A stretch of 26,412 nucleotides of DNA from a virus. The translations under genes were made by a program, and so were the position numbers. The stretch lies in IMG/VR virus record IMGVR_UViG_3300042691_014481, positions 1 through 26,412 of that record; one strand, given 5' to 3'. The notes under the pieces are model-generated. The model searched no databases, was not told where the DNA came from, and saw only the letters and a program-made list of their open reading frames with translations. How positions within the stretch are numbered: the stretch's first letter is position 1; each line of letters opens with the position of its first letter. Positions 14,362-23,235 of this stretch are shown here, piece after piece.

Positions 14362-15255
14362 TTAATTAAACGTATATATTTCTTCATTTGAATTATCAGC
14401 AACAATATAATCAGAATTTCCTATAAATTGTAATGGAGTATCTGCATATAAATTTTTATAAGGTGAAATTGAAGAAGATGGACTATTATCTACCTTCCAC
14501 GTACAATCTTCAACAATAAACCTAACAAATTCAACATAATTTTCAATATAAGATGTATATTCATATGAAACATTAGATGATATTGACCTAACTACACCAT
14601 TGCTTTTAATTCCATTATCATTATAAAAACAATTTTTTAGTGTAACTGTTTGTTTATATTCTAAAGGACCACCACAATCAAAACAACCACACCTACCATT
14701 ACATACTTTACCTACAGTTTCTTGTTTACAATCCAAGTTTATTTTTTGCTCTCCTGTTACACAAACAGTATAATCAGTTGTTCTTACTGTTGTGCTTTTT
14801 TGTATTGATTCTGAAGACCTAAAAAAATAAACAATAATACTTTGACCTTCTACATAATATGGTTTTTCTGTAAGTTTATTGTTTGATATTTTATAATTTT
14901 TTGTTACCCAATTATACAGAACATTTTGAATATAATTTGCATTAACTTTGTCGTTGTCGTATCTAAATTTTTCTGGATATATTGTAATTATAGGTTTTAA
15001 ATATTTTTCTTTATTATTAATTAAAACCTCCATAGTTTCTTTATATGTATCATAATTTTTTTTAAAAAAATCATAAGAATATTTTAAATCAGAAAAAAAT
15101 TGTGGAATAGAATCAACAAAGTCTTGCACTTCTTGTTGATCTGTTTTCTGCTCATCAATATTTTTTTGTAAAATAGAAAAATTATTATTAATATGATTAA
15201 TAGAATTTCCTATATCTGTTTGTTTGTTCAAAGAAAAAATTGGTATTTTAGACAT
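14362..15255 (-). CDS. Cys-rich fibre/adhesion protein, paralogue of the 15257-16198 product
   Basis: A 297-residue protein. It opens with IGNSINHINNNFSILQ, followed by a predicted coiled coil (KNIDEQKTDQQEVQDFVDSI onward to about residue 85). Then come an IITIYPEKF strand, VLYNWVTKNY helix and VEGQSIIVYFF strand (about 90-150). A cysteine-rich insert follows at about 165-215 (CVTGEQ, LDCKQ, VCNGRCGCFDCGGP, KNCFY) that could bind zinc or form disulfides in the assembled particle. A beta-rich C-terminus ends the protein. The helix-strand unit and the following Cys-rich insert are shared with the next upstream gene, from which it is separated by one base. It is probably a host-recognition or baseplate fibre protein. 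Confidence 0.6.
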   Translation of the reverse strand: MSKIPIFSLNKQTDIGNSINHINNNFSILQKNIDEQKTDQQEVQDFVDSIPQFFSDLKYSYDFFKKNYDTYKETMEVLINNKEKYLKPIITIYPEKFRYDNDKVNANYIQNVLYNWVTKNYKISNNKLTEKPYYVEGQSIIVYFFRSSESIQKSTTVRTTDYTVCVTGEQKINLDCKQETVGKVCNGRCGCFDCGGPLEYKQTVTLKNCFYNDNGIKSNGVVRSISSNVSYEYTSYIENYVEFVRFIVEDCTWKVDNSPSSSISPYKNLYADTPLQFIGNSDYIVADNSNEEIYTFN

Positions 15256-15256
15256 A

Positions 15257-16198
15257 TTAAATTCTTTCCCATATATTGTCTTTATTTATAGTATATTTAA
15301 TTTGATTATAACCTAATAAATAAAAATCAAACAGACATTCTAAACTAGAGTTTATCTGCAACATTTTACCGGAAAATGGTCTTCCGTTCGCAGAAAAAGC
15401 TTTTTCGGGTTCTTGGCCAGGTGGCCATCCTCTACAGTATCCAGTAGTTTGGCCAGTAGTTTTAGCTTTTTTTGTTCCAGTAACACCCCCATAGGTTCCT
15501 TTTGAATCTATCCATTCATTTGTACAAAACTCTCCCAAGTTTCCACATCGTCCTCCTCCTGTGGGCCTTCCTAGCCCATCAGTCGCCATTTTATTACATC
15601 CAGGACCACTAACACCCTTTCCACCACACTTAAGAAGGAAAGCATCATTATATGATGTATCACAGAGTTCTTTATGTTTAGCTTTAAAATTAAATTTATT
15701 TGGAATATCAGTATATACAAAAACATTTACATTAATGTTTTTGTATATACCATATTTTTGTTCAGGAAATTTATCATTTATCCATTTAGATAAATCATTA
15801 ACTACTTTTTTAGAAGTAGTTTTATTTTCTAATAAAACTCCATTACCTTTATTAAATGTTCCCCATTCTGATAATTCAATAATTTCTGGAAAAATAATTT
15901 CAAATGGAGTGGAAGAATTCTCCCATATTGTTTTATAATTATTATATGTATTTTGTGTGCTAATTAATCTTGAACTAAATTGTCTTGTAAATGTTATAAA
16001 TTTGTTATAGAGATTTTTGTTTTTATCATATCGTTGTTTTAAAATAACAAACTTTTCTATATCAAAAGAAGAACTTTCAAGATCTTGTGTTATCTTTTGT
16101 AAATTTTTATCTATAATATCAAATGATTTATCTAAACAATAATCTTCAGATATTAAAATTGCATTTTGACATGATGTATTTAAAAGATCAAAGTTCAT
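15257..16198 (-). CDS. Cys/Gly-rich fibre/adhesion protein
   Basis: A 313-residue protein. Residues 1-105 are helical (coiled-coil-like, ending NTYNNYKTIW). Residues 110-175 contain a FEIIFPEI strand, the LSKWINDKF helix and INVNVFVYTD, matching the paralogue downstream. Residues 180-285 form a Gly- and Cys-rich region with at least seven cysteines (LLKCGGKG, GPGCNKM, GGGRCGN, EFCTNEW, GYCRGWPPG). It has little predicted secondary structure and noticeably more G and C in the DNA (about 15400-15640) than the surrounding sequence. Its start overlaps the stop of the 1135-residue gene by 4 bases. The Cys/Gly region looks like a swapped-in receptor-binding or cross-linked tip domain; this is inference. 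Confidence 0.6.
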   Translation of the reverse strand: MNFDLLNTSCQNAILISEDYCLDKSFDIIDKNLQKITQDLESSSFDIEKFVILKQRYDKNKNLYNKFITFTRQFSSRLISTQNTYNNYKTIWENSSTPFEIIFPEIIELSEWGTFNKGNGVLLENKTTSKKVVNDLSKWINDKFPEQKYGIYKNINVNVFVYTDIPNKFNFKAKHKELCDTSYNDAFLLKCGGKGVSGPGCNKMATDGLGRPTGGGRCGNLGEFCTNEWIDSKGTYGGVTGTKKAKTTGQTTGYCRGWPPGQEPEKAFSANGRPFSGKMLQINSSLECLFDFYLLGYNQIKYTINKDNIWERI

Positions 16199-19100
16199 AA
16201 CCAGTTTATTTTATTTAAAAATGTATTATAAGGAGAAATTTTATTTATATTTTGTCTAATATCATTTTCAATCATATTTTTTATTGTTCTGGAAACGTTT
16301 AAGTTGTGAATATTTATATTATAATAATTACTCTTATTTCCTGGTAATTGATACTTAAAAAAATGATTTATCTTTTCAATATAGTCTCGTTCTCCTACAT
16401 AAATATTCCAATTTAATGAGTCTCTATTTAAAGATTTACTATCAGAAAAATATAATTGTTCTACTTCGGAACTATTTAATGATTTATTATAAATCATTAA
16501 TTCAGAAACTTTACCTTTAAATTTATAACCATCTTCTATTTTAACCAAATCATTTAAACTTGTACTTCTAACAGTACTAGAACCTAATAATAAAGGTGAA
16601 AGAAAATTATAATATAATATACTATTTTTAGCAAAAGTTTTAGTATCAACCTTTATAGAATCTATATAATATGTACAATTTCCTTCTAGTCCATCAAATG
16701 ATAAACAAAAATGATGCCATCCACTGGGAAGAGACGAAACATTATGTTTTAATGTTAAAACATTAAATTTTTCCTTTAAATTATCAGATGTTTTTACATT
16801 CCATGTTATATTTTTTAATGATGGATTATTAAATTTTCTTAAATAGTCAAAACCAGTAATATCTCCTTTAGCAGAAAAATTCCAATCAGTATTAAATTTT
16901 AATTCATCATTTTCTATGTATGATCGTATATCTATTTTTTTCAATATTTCTCCGGTTGTTTGAAAATAATATAATTTAAAATTAACAGAATCTACAACTA
17001 CTACCACATCATACAATGGTTTTTGTAAATCTAAACAATCTTTATAAAATTCTGTAGAAGATGTTCTTATTATACCTATATAAGAGTATTGTTTTGTTTG
17101 ATTAACTGGAACAAAATCATCTATTAATTTTTTATTAACCTCAAATTTTTCTGTTGTTGTATTAAATTTTAATAAAGTATTATTTTTTGTAATAAGCCAA
17201 ATATTATTATCACTATCACATGTTATGGATTGACATTTATCTATATAAGCTTTTACTGTTCTGTTCGTATAAATTTTTTGAGATGAATTATAGTCAGTAA
17301 GTTTATATAAATTCTGACCAACTATATCCCATAAATTATCATCATTATCTATAACACTAATATATGAATCACAATATACAATAGAATTGTCTGATCTGAA
17401 ATCTATTTTTTCTTTATACACACCTTCTATTTCTTTTACAAAATTACCGGTTTCGCTTATTATTAAAATAACACCGTTATTTCTATCAAAAATATGAAGA
17501 TTTAAATTTCTATCAACAGTAACATAATCAATCTTGGTTATGTACTTTTTAATATTATTCAAATCATTATTTAATAGCTTACCATTACAATCTACTCTAT
17601 ATGCCAAATTGTTATTTGTATCTACAAACCAATAATTAAAATTCGGTAAACTTATTATCCATTCAAAATTAGCATTTGGGTAATTTGAAAAATCAAAAGA
17701 ATTAACACTACCTGCTCTATAGTTTAATGAATATGTTCTTCTTTGTTTGTTTTCTGTAAATGTTAATATTGGACTTATTTGACCATTGTCATTTATTAAT
17801 CCCCAACCACCATCATAATAGTTTCCAAAAATTTGCCAACCATAAATATTAGACCAATTATCTACGTTTAACCATAAAGACACAGTTAGTTTTTTATTTT
17901 CTAATAAATCAGAAGTTGCTGGAAAAATAGCATGATTACTACCATTAAGAACAAAATGGTTAGGGCTTGGTTGAATTGAATTAGACCCAACAATTATTCC
18001 ATCATGCTCATACTTTGAAATATCATCAAGATATGAACCATTCCATTTATTAATATGAAGAGTTTTAGAACCGTATGAGGTTTCTGTTGTATAATCCAAA
18101 TAATTTAAAAATTGCTTGGAACTATTTAATCCTTGTCTAAAATATTTGTATCTTGCCCCTGGTTCTAACATTAAATTAGATTCAACATCATATACATATG
18201 GTTTTTTTGGATCAAGTCTATCAAAGTATTGAAAATAATCAGATGATAATGCCGTGTCTAAAGTGTGATAAGCAGAATTATAATATCTATCAACCCACTG
18301 AGACTTTCCATTAGGCATTCTTCTTAACCAAGAACATAACCAAGTGCCAGTTTCTCTGAAAAAAGACACTGGTTGAGATAATCCAGGAAGTGTGTCTTTA
18401 TAATTTATAGAAAGACCATATATTCTGTCAGATGATATAGGATGTTCACCTGAAATAGCACCAGATTCTATTAAATTTGCGTTTTTTAATTCAACTCTTG
18501 GTGATGTCGGTGGATACTGAAATTCAGTTTCTCTGTCAGAAGGAAAAGATATTTTTGTACTATTTGAAGTATAACTCAAGTATATTTCATCATAACCAGT
18601 CTGTTGATTAGTTCCTGTATGTATCTTCCAATATAGTCTTCTTATATATGGATTATCTTCTACAAAATATGGTCCTTTTGTATAATCATAATTTATATTT
18701 TGATAATTTTTAAGACCACAATAATCTACATTATAATTAGCTTCATCATTAATAATACTTGGAGATTCTGTAGGAAACATCAAAAGAAAATTTTGACTAT
18801 ATTCATTTGATGTTACTGTAGTATCTTTTATTAAAGAATCTATTGGTTCTATTGGAGTACTTATATACTCAACTACTTTGCTATTATTTATGTAATTTTT
18901 ATTAACATTTAATTTTTTATAAGAATTTAATTTAAAAATATTTTCATTTTTAATTCTAAATTCTTGTTTATTTAATGTAATATCATTAAAATATAAAAGT
19001 CCATTTTGACTGTACGATAATATTTTTTTATTATTTGAACCAGCCAAAAATAAAATTATATTTCCATCATCGTTTAAAAAATACTCAAATCTTTGTTTAT

Positions 19101-19602
19101 CAGATTCGGGTTCTATTTTAAGAGAAAAATATGTTAAATATTCACCAACACCATCACACTGCAAAACAAGACCTTCTTTGTTTTCTATATATAACAAATC
19201 GTTATTTGTTGGATCTATTTTAAATTTTAAAACATCAACATCAGAAAATTTTGTTCTATTTGTTACCTGCAAATATTTTTTTACTGAATCAGTAAATGGC
19301 GACACTACAAAACCAGTATTAACACTTATAGTGCTTATTATTTCTGTTAATTTGCTACTGTCTTTTGGTTGTTCTTTAATTCTAAATATATCTGAAGATG
19401 ATAATACGTCTGTCAATACCAAGCTGGTTTGATTATTATTAGCATAATCCATAGCTTGATATAAAAAAGAATGGCCATTAAATCTTGTTCCATTATTAAA
19501 GTAATATGTTTCTTTAATAGAATCTATTTGGAATCCTTGAAAGTTAAATTTTAAAGGATACCAGTAAAAATATTTGGCATTTTTATAAACATTTGCTATC
19601 AT
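16195..19602 (-). CDS. Large virion protein: LamG domain interrupted by a propeller-like insertion
   Basis: A 1135-residue protein, the largest in the window. Residues 1-500 are beta-rich with no family that I recognise. A LamG/Laminin_G_3-type jelly roll begins at about 545 (HFVLNGSNHAIFPATSDLL, then LTVSLWLNVDNW at 572-583 and WQIFGN). It resumes only at about 945-1050 with LPSGWHHFCLSFDG (958-971), YYIDSIKVDTKTF, LLLGSS and FKGKVSELMIYNKSLNSSEV (1028-1047). Between them, about 645-895 carries repeated strand units such as YVTVDRNLNLHIFDRNNG, DNDDNLWDI and CDSDNNIWLITKNNTLLKF, typical of NHL-like propellers. LamG domains bind glycans or proteins. It overlaps its neighbours by 4 bases on each side, so it is cotranscribed with the 264- and 313-residue genes. 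Confidence 0.75.
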   Translation of the reverse strand: MIANVYKNAKYFYWYPLKFNFQGFQIDSIKETYYFNNGTRFNGHSFLYQAMDYANNNQTSLVLTDVLSSSDIFRIKEQPKDSSKLTEIISTISVNTGFVVSPFTDSVKKYLQVTNRTKFSDVDVLKFKIDPTNNDLLYIENKEGLVLQCDGVGEYLTYFSLKIEPESDKQRFEYFLNDDGNIILFLAGSNNKKILSYSQNGLLYFNDITLNKQEFRIKNENIFKLNSYKKLNVNKNYINNSKVVEYISTPIEPIDSLIKDTTVTSNEYSQNFLLMFPTESPSIINDEANYNVDYCGLKNYQNINYDYTKGPYFVEDNPYIRRLYWKIHTGTNQQTGYDEIYLSYTSNSTKISFPSDRETEFQYPPTSPRVELKNANLIESGAISGEHPISSDRIYGLSINYKDTLPGLSQPVSFFRETGTWLCSWLRRMPNGKSQWVDRYYNSAYHTLDTALSSDYFQYFDRLDPKKPYVYDVESNLMLEPGARYKYFRQGLNSSKQFLNYLDYTTETSYGSKTLHINKWNGSYLDDISKYEHDGIIVGSNSIQPSPNHFVLNGSNHAIFPATSDLLENKKLTVSLWLNVDNWSNIYGWQIFGNYYDGGWGLINDNGQISPILTFTENKQRRTYSLNYRAGSVNSFDFSNYPNANFEWIISLPNFNYWFVDTNNNLAYRVDCNGKLLNNDLNNIKKYITKIDYVTVDRNLNLHIFDRNNGVILIISETGNFVKEIEGVYKEKIDFRSDNSIVYCDSYISVIDNDDNLWDIVGQNLYKLTDYNSSQKIYTNRTVKAYIDKCQSITCDSDNNIWLITKNNTLLKFNTTTEKFEVNKKLIDDFVPVNQTKQYSYIGIIRTSSTEFYKDCLDLQKPLYDVVVVVDSVNFKLYYFQTTGEILKKIDIRSYIENDELKFNTDWNFSAKGDITGFDYLRKFNNPSLKNITWNVKTSDNLKEKFNVLTLKHNVSSLPSGWHHFCLSFDGLEGNCTYYIDSIKVDTKTFAKNSILYYNFLSPLLLGSSTVRSTSLNDLVKIEDGYKFKGKVSELMIYNKSLNSSEVEQLYFSDSKSLNRDSLNWNIYVGERDYIEKINHFFKYQLPGNKSNYYNINIHNLNVSRTIKNMIENDIRQNINKISPYNTFLNKINWL

Positions 19603-20393
19603 GATACGTCAGAAGAGATTGATAATTTTTTTTGAGAAACAATTTCATATTCTATATTTAAAGGATTTTTAAATGGCAATAATGCATTATATTTATTAAT
19701 ATTAAGGTTTTGATCTTTTATAACATTAATACTTATTAAACCAAATTCTTTATTTGCTCCTCTTAATATATGAGATAGATTAAATGTTTTTGTGCTTTTG
19801 TTATATGTTAATTTAACAGGTTCCATTACAGGAAAATCTTTATATACATAATCACTTCCAAAATTTATTTTAATGTTAAAATAGTATTTAATATCTAAAA
19901 TTGAATTTTTAATATCAAAAACTTCAATTATATAACCAATTTTTATAAAATTTGAATACGAATCGATTTTATTTGATGCAATAAATATATTTCTATTTGA
20001 TTCATCGTACCAATAGTCGGGAAATCCAAATCTTTTTGTTAAATTTTCTGAAGATGAAAAATTGTTATTTTGATTTTTTGGTATTATTGCACCAGAAGAG
20101 TTTGTGGTTATTTGTTCAAATATATTACCGACAGATGTTTCTAAAAATAAAACATCATCCATGATATCAAAACGCAAAATGTTTTTACTATCTATTAAAC
20201 TATTATAAAAATCTGTATTTATATTGGCATAGTTATTACTGCTTATATAATTAGAAGATAATGGTTTATATTTTGTAATAACATTAGATAAAAATTCAGA
20301 AACTGGTTTAACATTATTATTAACATCCCTTACCCACAATTCACCAGGTTGGTTGTTTTTTTCATAAAAAGTTTGTGTAAAATATTTTCCCAT
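19599..20393 (-). CDS. Hypothetical virion protein, 264 aa
   Basis: I do not recognise this protein. It is Asn/Ser/Tyr-rich and mainly beta, with strands such as NFIKIGYIIEVFDIKNS and LDIKYYFNIKINFG around 145-175, and LTYNKSTKTFNLSHIL near 195-210. There is no signal peptide, coiled coil or cysteine. Its stop overlaps the ATG of the large LamG protein by 4 bases (ATGA), and it follows the PKD-like gene by 7 bases. The three are therefore probably made together and may form one structure such as a baseplate-attached arm. This is an inference from gene order. Confidence 0.55.
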   Translation of the reverse strand: MGKYFTQTFYEKNNQPGELWVRDVNNNVKPVSEFLSNVITKYKPLSSNYISSNNYANINTDFYNSLIDSKNILRFDIMDDVLFLETSVGNIFEQITTNSSGAIIPKNQNNNFSSSENLTKRFGFPDYWYDESNRNIFIASNKIDSYSNFIKIGYIIEVFDIKNSILDIKYYFNIKINFGSDYVYKDFPVMEPVKLTYNKSTKTFNLSHILRGANKEFGLISINVIKDQNLNINKYNALLPFKNPLNIEYEIVSQKKLSISSDVS

Positions 20394-20400
20394 TATGTTA

Positions 20401-21039
20401 TTATATATTTATTTCAAATTTATTATAATCTATTAACTCTTGTCCAGCATCGTACAATACTGTATTTTTTCTCCAATCAACTAATACAGGAAATATCCAA
20501 GATGGGTCTTTTCCTTCAAAAACATAAAGAATTTTATTATCTAAATCAAACATTTTAGTGTAAATTAAATGAAAATTCTTAAAAAACCCAGTTTTAGATC
20601 CATCTAATCTGGGAGCAGATAATCTTATTCTAAATTTATATGTTATTGGATCTTTTACACCATACATATAAGCATAAACATTCAAATCTACTAGTTTTTC
20701 AAATGTTTGTGTTATTTGATAATAATCTGAACTGCTAAAATTATAAATATGAGTTTTAATAAAATTTCTAGGATCTCCTTTTTCTTTTACAAATGGATAA
20801 TTTGTAGTTTGTGGATCTGAAAATGATGCAGGAATTGCTTTCTGTGTTTCTATAACACCATCACCCCAATCATAAACTATTTTAGATATTTTGGAAGAAA
20901 AATCAAACTCATTACTGGTAGGAGTTTTCTTCATATTAAATGGATTTACAGTTAAATTTAATGGTACACGAGAATTAATTTCAATTAACCTTGTAGAATC
21001 TGTTAAATTTAATGTAGTTTCGTATAATTTTAAATTCAT
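20401..21039 (-). CDS. Virion protein with PKD-like Ig domain
   Basis: A 212-residue beta-rich protein. Residues 45-125 contain the landmarks of a PKD domain: KISKIVYDWGDGVIE (50-64), with the WGDG turn, then a THIYNFSSSDYYQITQTF segment (91-108) corresponding to the H.Y...G.Y.V strand. Here the segment lacks the usual Gly. PKD and related Ig-like domains are common in phage tail and fibre proteins, where they bind weakly to cell-surface polymers or act as spacers. The N-terminal 45 residues form strands that may dock to a neighbour. It lies 14 bases downstream of the NHL-propeller gene. Confidence 0.65.
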   Translation of the reverse strand: MNLKLYETTLNLTDSTRLIEINSRVPLNLTVNPFNMKKTPTSNEFDFSSKISKIVYDWGDGVIETQKAIPASFSDPQTTNYPFVKEKGDPRNFIKTHIYNFSSSDYYQITQTFEKLVDLNVYAYMYGVKDPITYKFRIRLSAPRLDGSKTGFFKNFHLIYTKMFDLDNKILYVFEGKDPSWIFPVLVDWRKNTVLYDAGQELIDYNKFEINI

Positions 21040-21053
21040 ATTGTATAAATAAT

Positions 21054-23165
21054 TTAAATAGGTGTTTTTACATTAGAACAACAAGAACTCGTTGCATTAC
21101 TCCAATTTTTTGTCTGTGTATATGTAGATGTAAATGATGTGGTTAATTCTCTAAAAGAAATTGGATTAATATTACATGTTCTTATCATTGGTCTTTTTAA
21201 ATTATATGTTGACATAGCTTTCCATGACCAACAAAATGCAGAATTACATTTATCTAAATTTTTTCCTATTTCACTTTCTGCCGTTTTTGTTTCTATGTCC
21301 AAAAAATATTTTATTTGTAATAATGAATCATATATTTTTTTAAATTCTCTATTTAAAACAGAAGGAGAATGTATTTCGTTAACACCAACTTCTACTGTAT
21401 TGTTTTCAACATCATATCCTAAATTTGGTCTTTCATTAGAAGAAACAGGATATGATCTAAAATATGTAATAATACCAGCAGGAGTGGATTCTTCTGTTAA
21501 TTCTAATTTTGATTCCAATGAATTTTTAAATGTTACTATGTTTTGACATAATCTACTAAAAACTCTATTTATGACTAAATCTTGAACCATTTCGTCTTGT
21601 TTAATCAAAATTTGATCATCTGTCCAATATTGTGTATCAAGACCTTCACCTGTTATAACAATATCTGTTATTTCCTGACATTTTACTATAGCTTTATCAG
21701 TTGCTAAAAAAATACTTCTATTAAGGCCGCTTTTTCCTGTATTATATTGTTGTTTTGGAATTTCTAAAAAATCCATATATAATCCAAGAGCAGTATATTT
21801 AAAAACAATACTAGAATCACCACTTCCACCCAAAATAGCACCCTTTGATGAAGAAAGTGATGTTATTACATAAAAGAATTCACCGGTCTGATCGAAAAAT
21901 ATTTTTTTAGGAACTAATGAAGAAATATTAGATATGTTTAATGTTGATATTATTGTATTTGTTCTATTTTGTATTATATAAATTTTGTCTTTTGTTAAAA
22001 CATATAAAGAATTAGTGCTTTTATGTACTGCAATAGATAATGGAATATTATCATTAAAAACCGAAGGTCTGTATGTATAAATCCATTCTAATTTATCACT
22101 ATAAGATTTTATACATCTATTATTATAATCCAAAACATAAACTATATTATTATTAAATAAAACTTGTGTTGGATTATTGAAAGTAAATGGATCAACTTCA
22201 TCACCATAAGAACCGATTATTCTTGTTAATGATAAAATTGGATTATATGTTTCATATAAACTATTAGTAGAATCAAAGTCTATATCTATTCTACACAATT
22301 TATTCTGAAAAGAATCTATTAAATAGATTTTTTTTCCTAAACTATCTATATCCATAGATATTATGTTAGTAAATGTATTAAAAATATCGGAATAGTTATC
22401 AAATTTTACTTCTTGTAATTTGTTAGAATTTTTATATATTTTAAATCCGTTTTTATTTAAAATATAAAGCAAAGAACTTGTTTCTGCTATATCCCTTATT
22501 TCAGAAAATCCAGGAACGGCTGTTGTATTAGAATAGTATTCTTTTCTGTAATCAGGTGTATGCCAACATAAACCATCTGATGGTCTTGAACCATTTAATC
22601 CCAACCAACCATAATATAAAGAAGGTGTTTTTGAGTTTAAAATTCTTGTATTTGATTTTAAATAATTTAAACAATCTATTAATTTTTTTATAGAATTGTT
22701 ATATATGCTATGAACACCAAATTCATTAGGATTTATTTGAATTTGCTCAAATGTATAAGGAAGGGTTAATATATTTTCACCAAGTATTCTTATGTTTTCT
22801 TGATTAAAAGATGGCCAGTTTTTTAAAACAGTTATAGGTGTGTCTGTATAAAATGTTTTTTCTGAACCATTTGAATATTTAACAGAATAAGAAACATTAT
22901 ATGTTCCTATATTTTTATAAGTATATGTTAAATTATCTAATAAGTTGATAGTAGTATCATCTAAATCTAGTTTAGTATATATTGCTTCTTTTGTGTTTAC
23001 ATCAAAATCACCAGTATATAATTTTAATGTAGTAATCTTTAGATTCTTATTTAAAGAAGTAGGTAATTCAAATTTAAAAAAAACAGAACTGTTTACTAAT
23101 GTATTATAATTAGATATAAACAATCTAGGTTCTGCTGTATTATTACCGGATATTAAAGTAGCCAT
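21054..23165 (-). CDS. NHL-type beta-propeller virion protein
   Basis: A 703-residue protein. Residues 25-115 look like a PKD/Ig-like domain (YTYKNIGTYNVSYSVKY, 81-97). Residues 220-500 form a propeller. Successive blades carry a strand pair around (I/L)Y(L/V)(L/I)D, such as SLLYILNKNGFKIYK, KKIYLIDSFQNKLCRIDI, FNNPTQVLFNNNIVYVLDYN and NSLYVLTKDKIYIIQ. The third is an almost canonical NHL repeat. Residues 500-600 look helical (QDEMVQDLVINRVFSRL), and the end is Cys/Ser/Thr-rich with CC near residue 696. It begins the 23165-to-about-13829 transcription unit and is separated from the repeat-propeller genes by a 70-base gap. It is probably a baseplate or fibre protein contacting host polysaccharide; the target is unknown. 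Confidence 0.75.
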   Translation of the reverse strand: MATLISGNNTAEPRLFISNYNTLVNSSVFFKFELPTSLNKNLKITTLKLYTGDFDVNTKEAIYTKLDLDDTTINLLDNLTYTYKNIGTYNVSYSVKYSNGSEKTFYTDTPITVLKNWPSFNQENIRILGENILTLPYTFEQIQINPNEFGVHSIYNNSIKKLIDCLNYLKSNTRILNSKTPSLYYGWLGLNGSRPSDGLCWHTPDYRKEYYSNTTAVPGFSEIRDIAETSSLLYILNKNGFKIYKNSNKLQEVKFDNYSDIFNTFTNIISMDIDSLGKKIYLIDSFQNKLCRIDIDFDSTNSLYETYNPILSLTRIIGSYGDEVDPFTFNNPTQVLFNNNIVYVLDYNNRCIKSYSDKLEWIYTYRPSVFNDNIPLSIAVHKSTNSLYVLTKDKIYIIQNRTNTIISTLNISNISSLVPKKIFFDQTGEFFYVITSLSSSKGAILGGSGDSSIVFKYTALGLYMDFLEIPKQQYNTGKSGLNRSIFLATDKAIVKCQEITDIVITGEGLDTQYWTDDQILIKQDEMVQDLVINRVFSRLCQNIVTFKNSLESKLELTEESTPAGIITYFRSYPVSSNERPNLGYDVENNTVEVGVNEIHSPSVLNREFKKIYDSLLQIKYFLDIETKTAESEIGKNLDKCNSAFCWSWKAMSTYNLKRPMIRTCNINPISFRELTTSFTSTYTQTKNWSNATSSCCSNVKTPI

Positions 23166-23177
23166 TTTGCTCTATAA

Positions 23178-23185
23178 TATTTAGT
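23178..23185 (-). promoter_or_regulatory. Weak late-promoter-like box ACTAAATA
   Basis: Six of eight matches to TATAAATA on the minus strand, 12 bases before the ATG at 23165. It lies in the 70-base gap (23166-23235) that separates two groups of structural genes, where a promoter is expected. The gap also holds a run of seven Ts (minus strand) after an ATTATATAAT palindrome, a poor terminator candidate. Confidence 0.25.
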
Positions 23186-23235
23186 TAAAAATACAAAATT
23201 TTAAACGTGTATATAAAAAAAGATTATATAATTGA

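Noticed and set aside
15561-15938. Plus-strand open frame of 125 codons
   Set aside because: It is antisense to the Cys/Gly-rich fibre protein, whose gene overlaps its neighbours in the normal operon fashion; the plus frame has no supporting context.
21044-21051. TATAAATA on the plus strand in a gap between minus genes
   Set aside because: It points into the antisense of a 703-residue structural gene and no plus gene follows.
23210-23232. Possible intrinsic terminator after the 391-residue propeller gene
   Set aside because: The ATTATATAAT palindrome has no G-C pairs and no loop, so the T-run after it is not enough.
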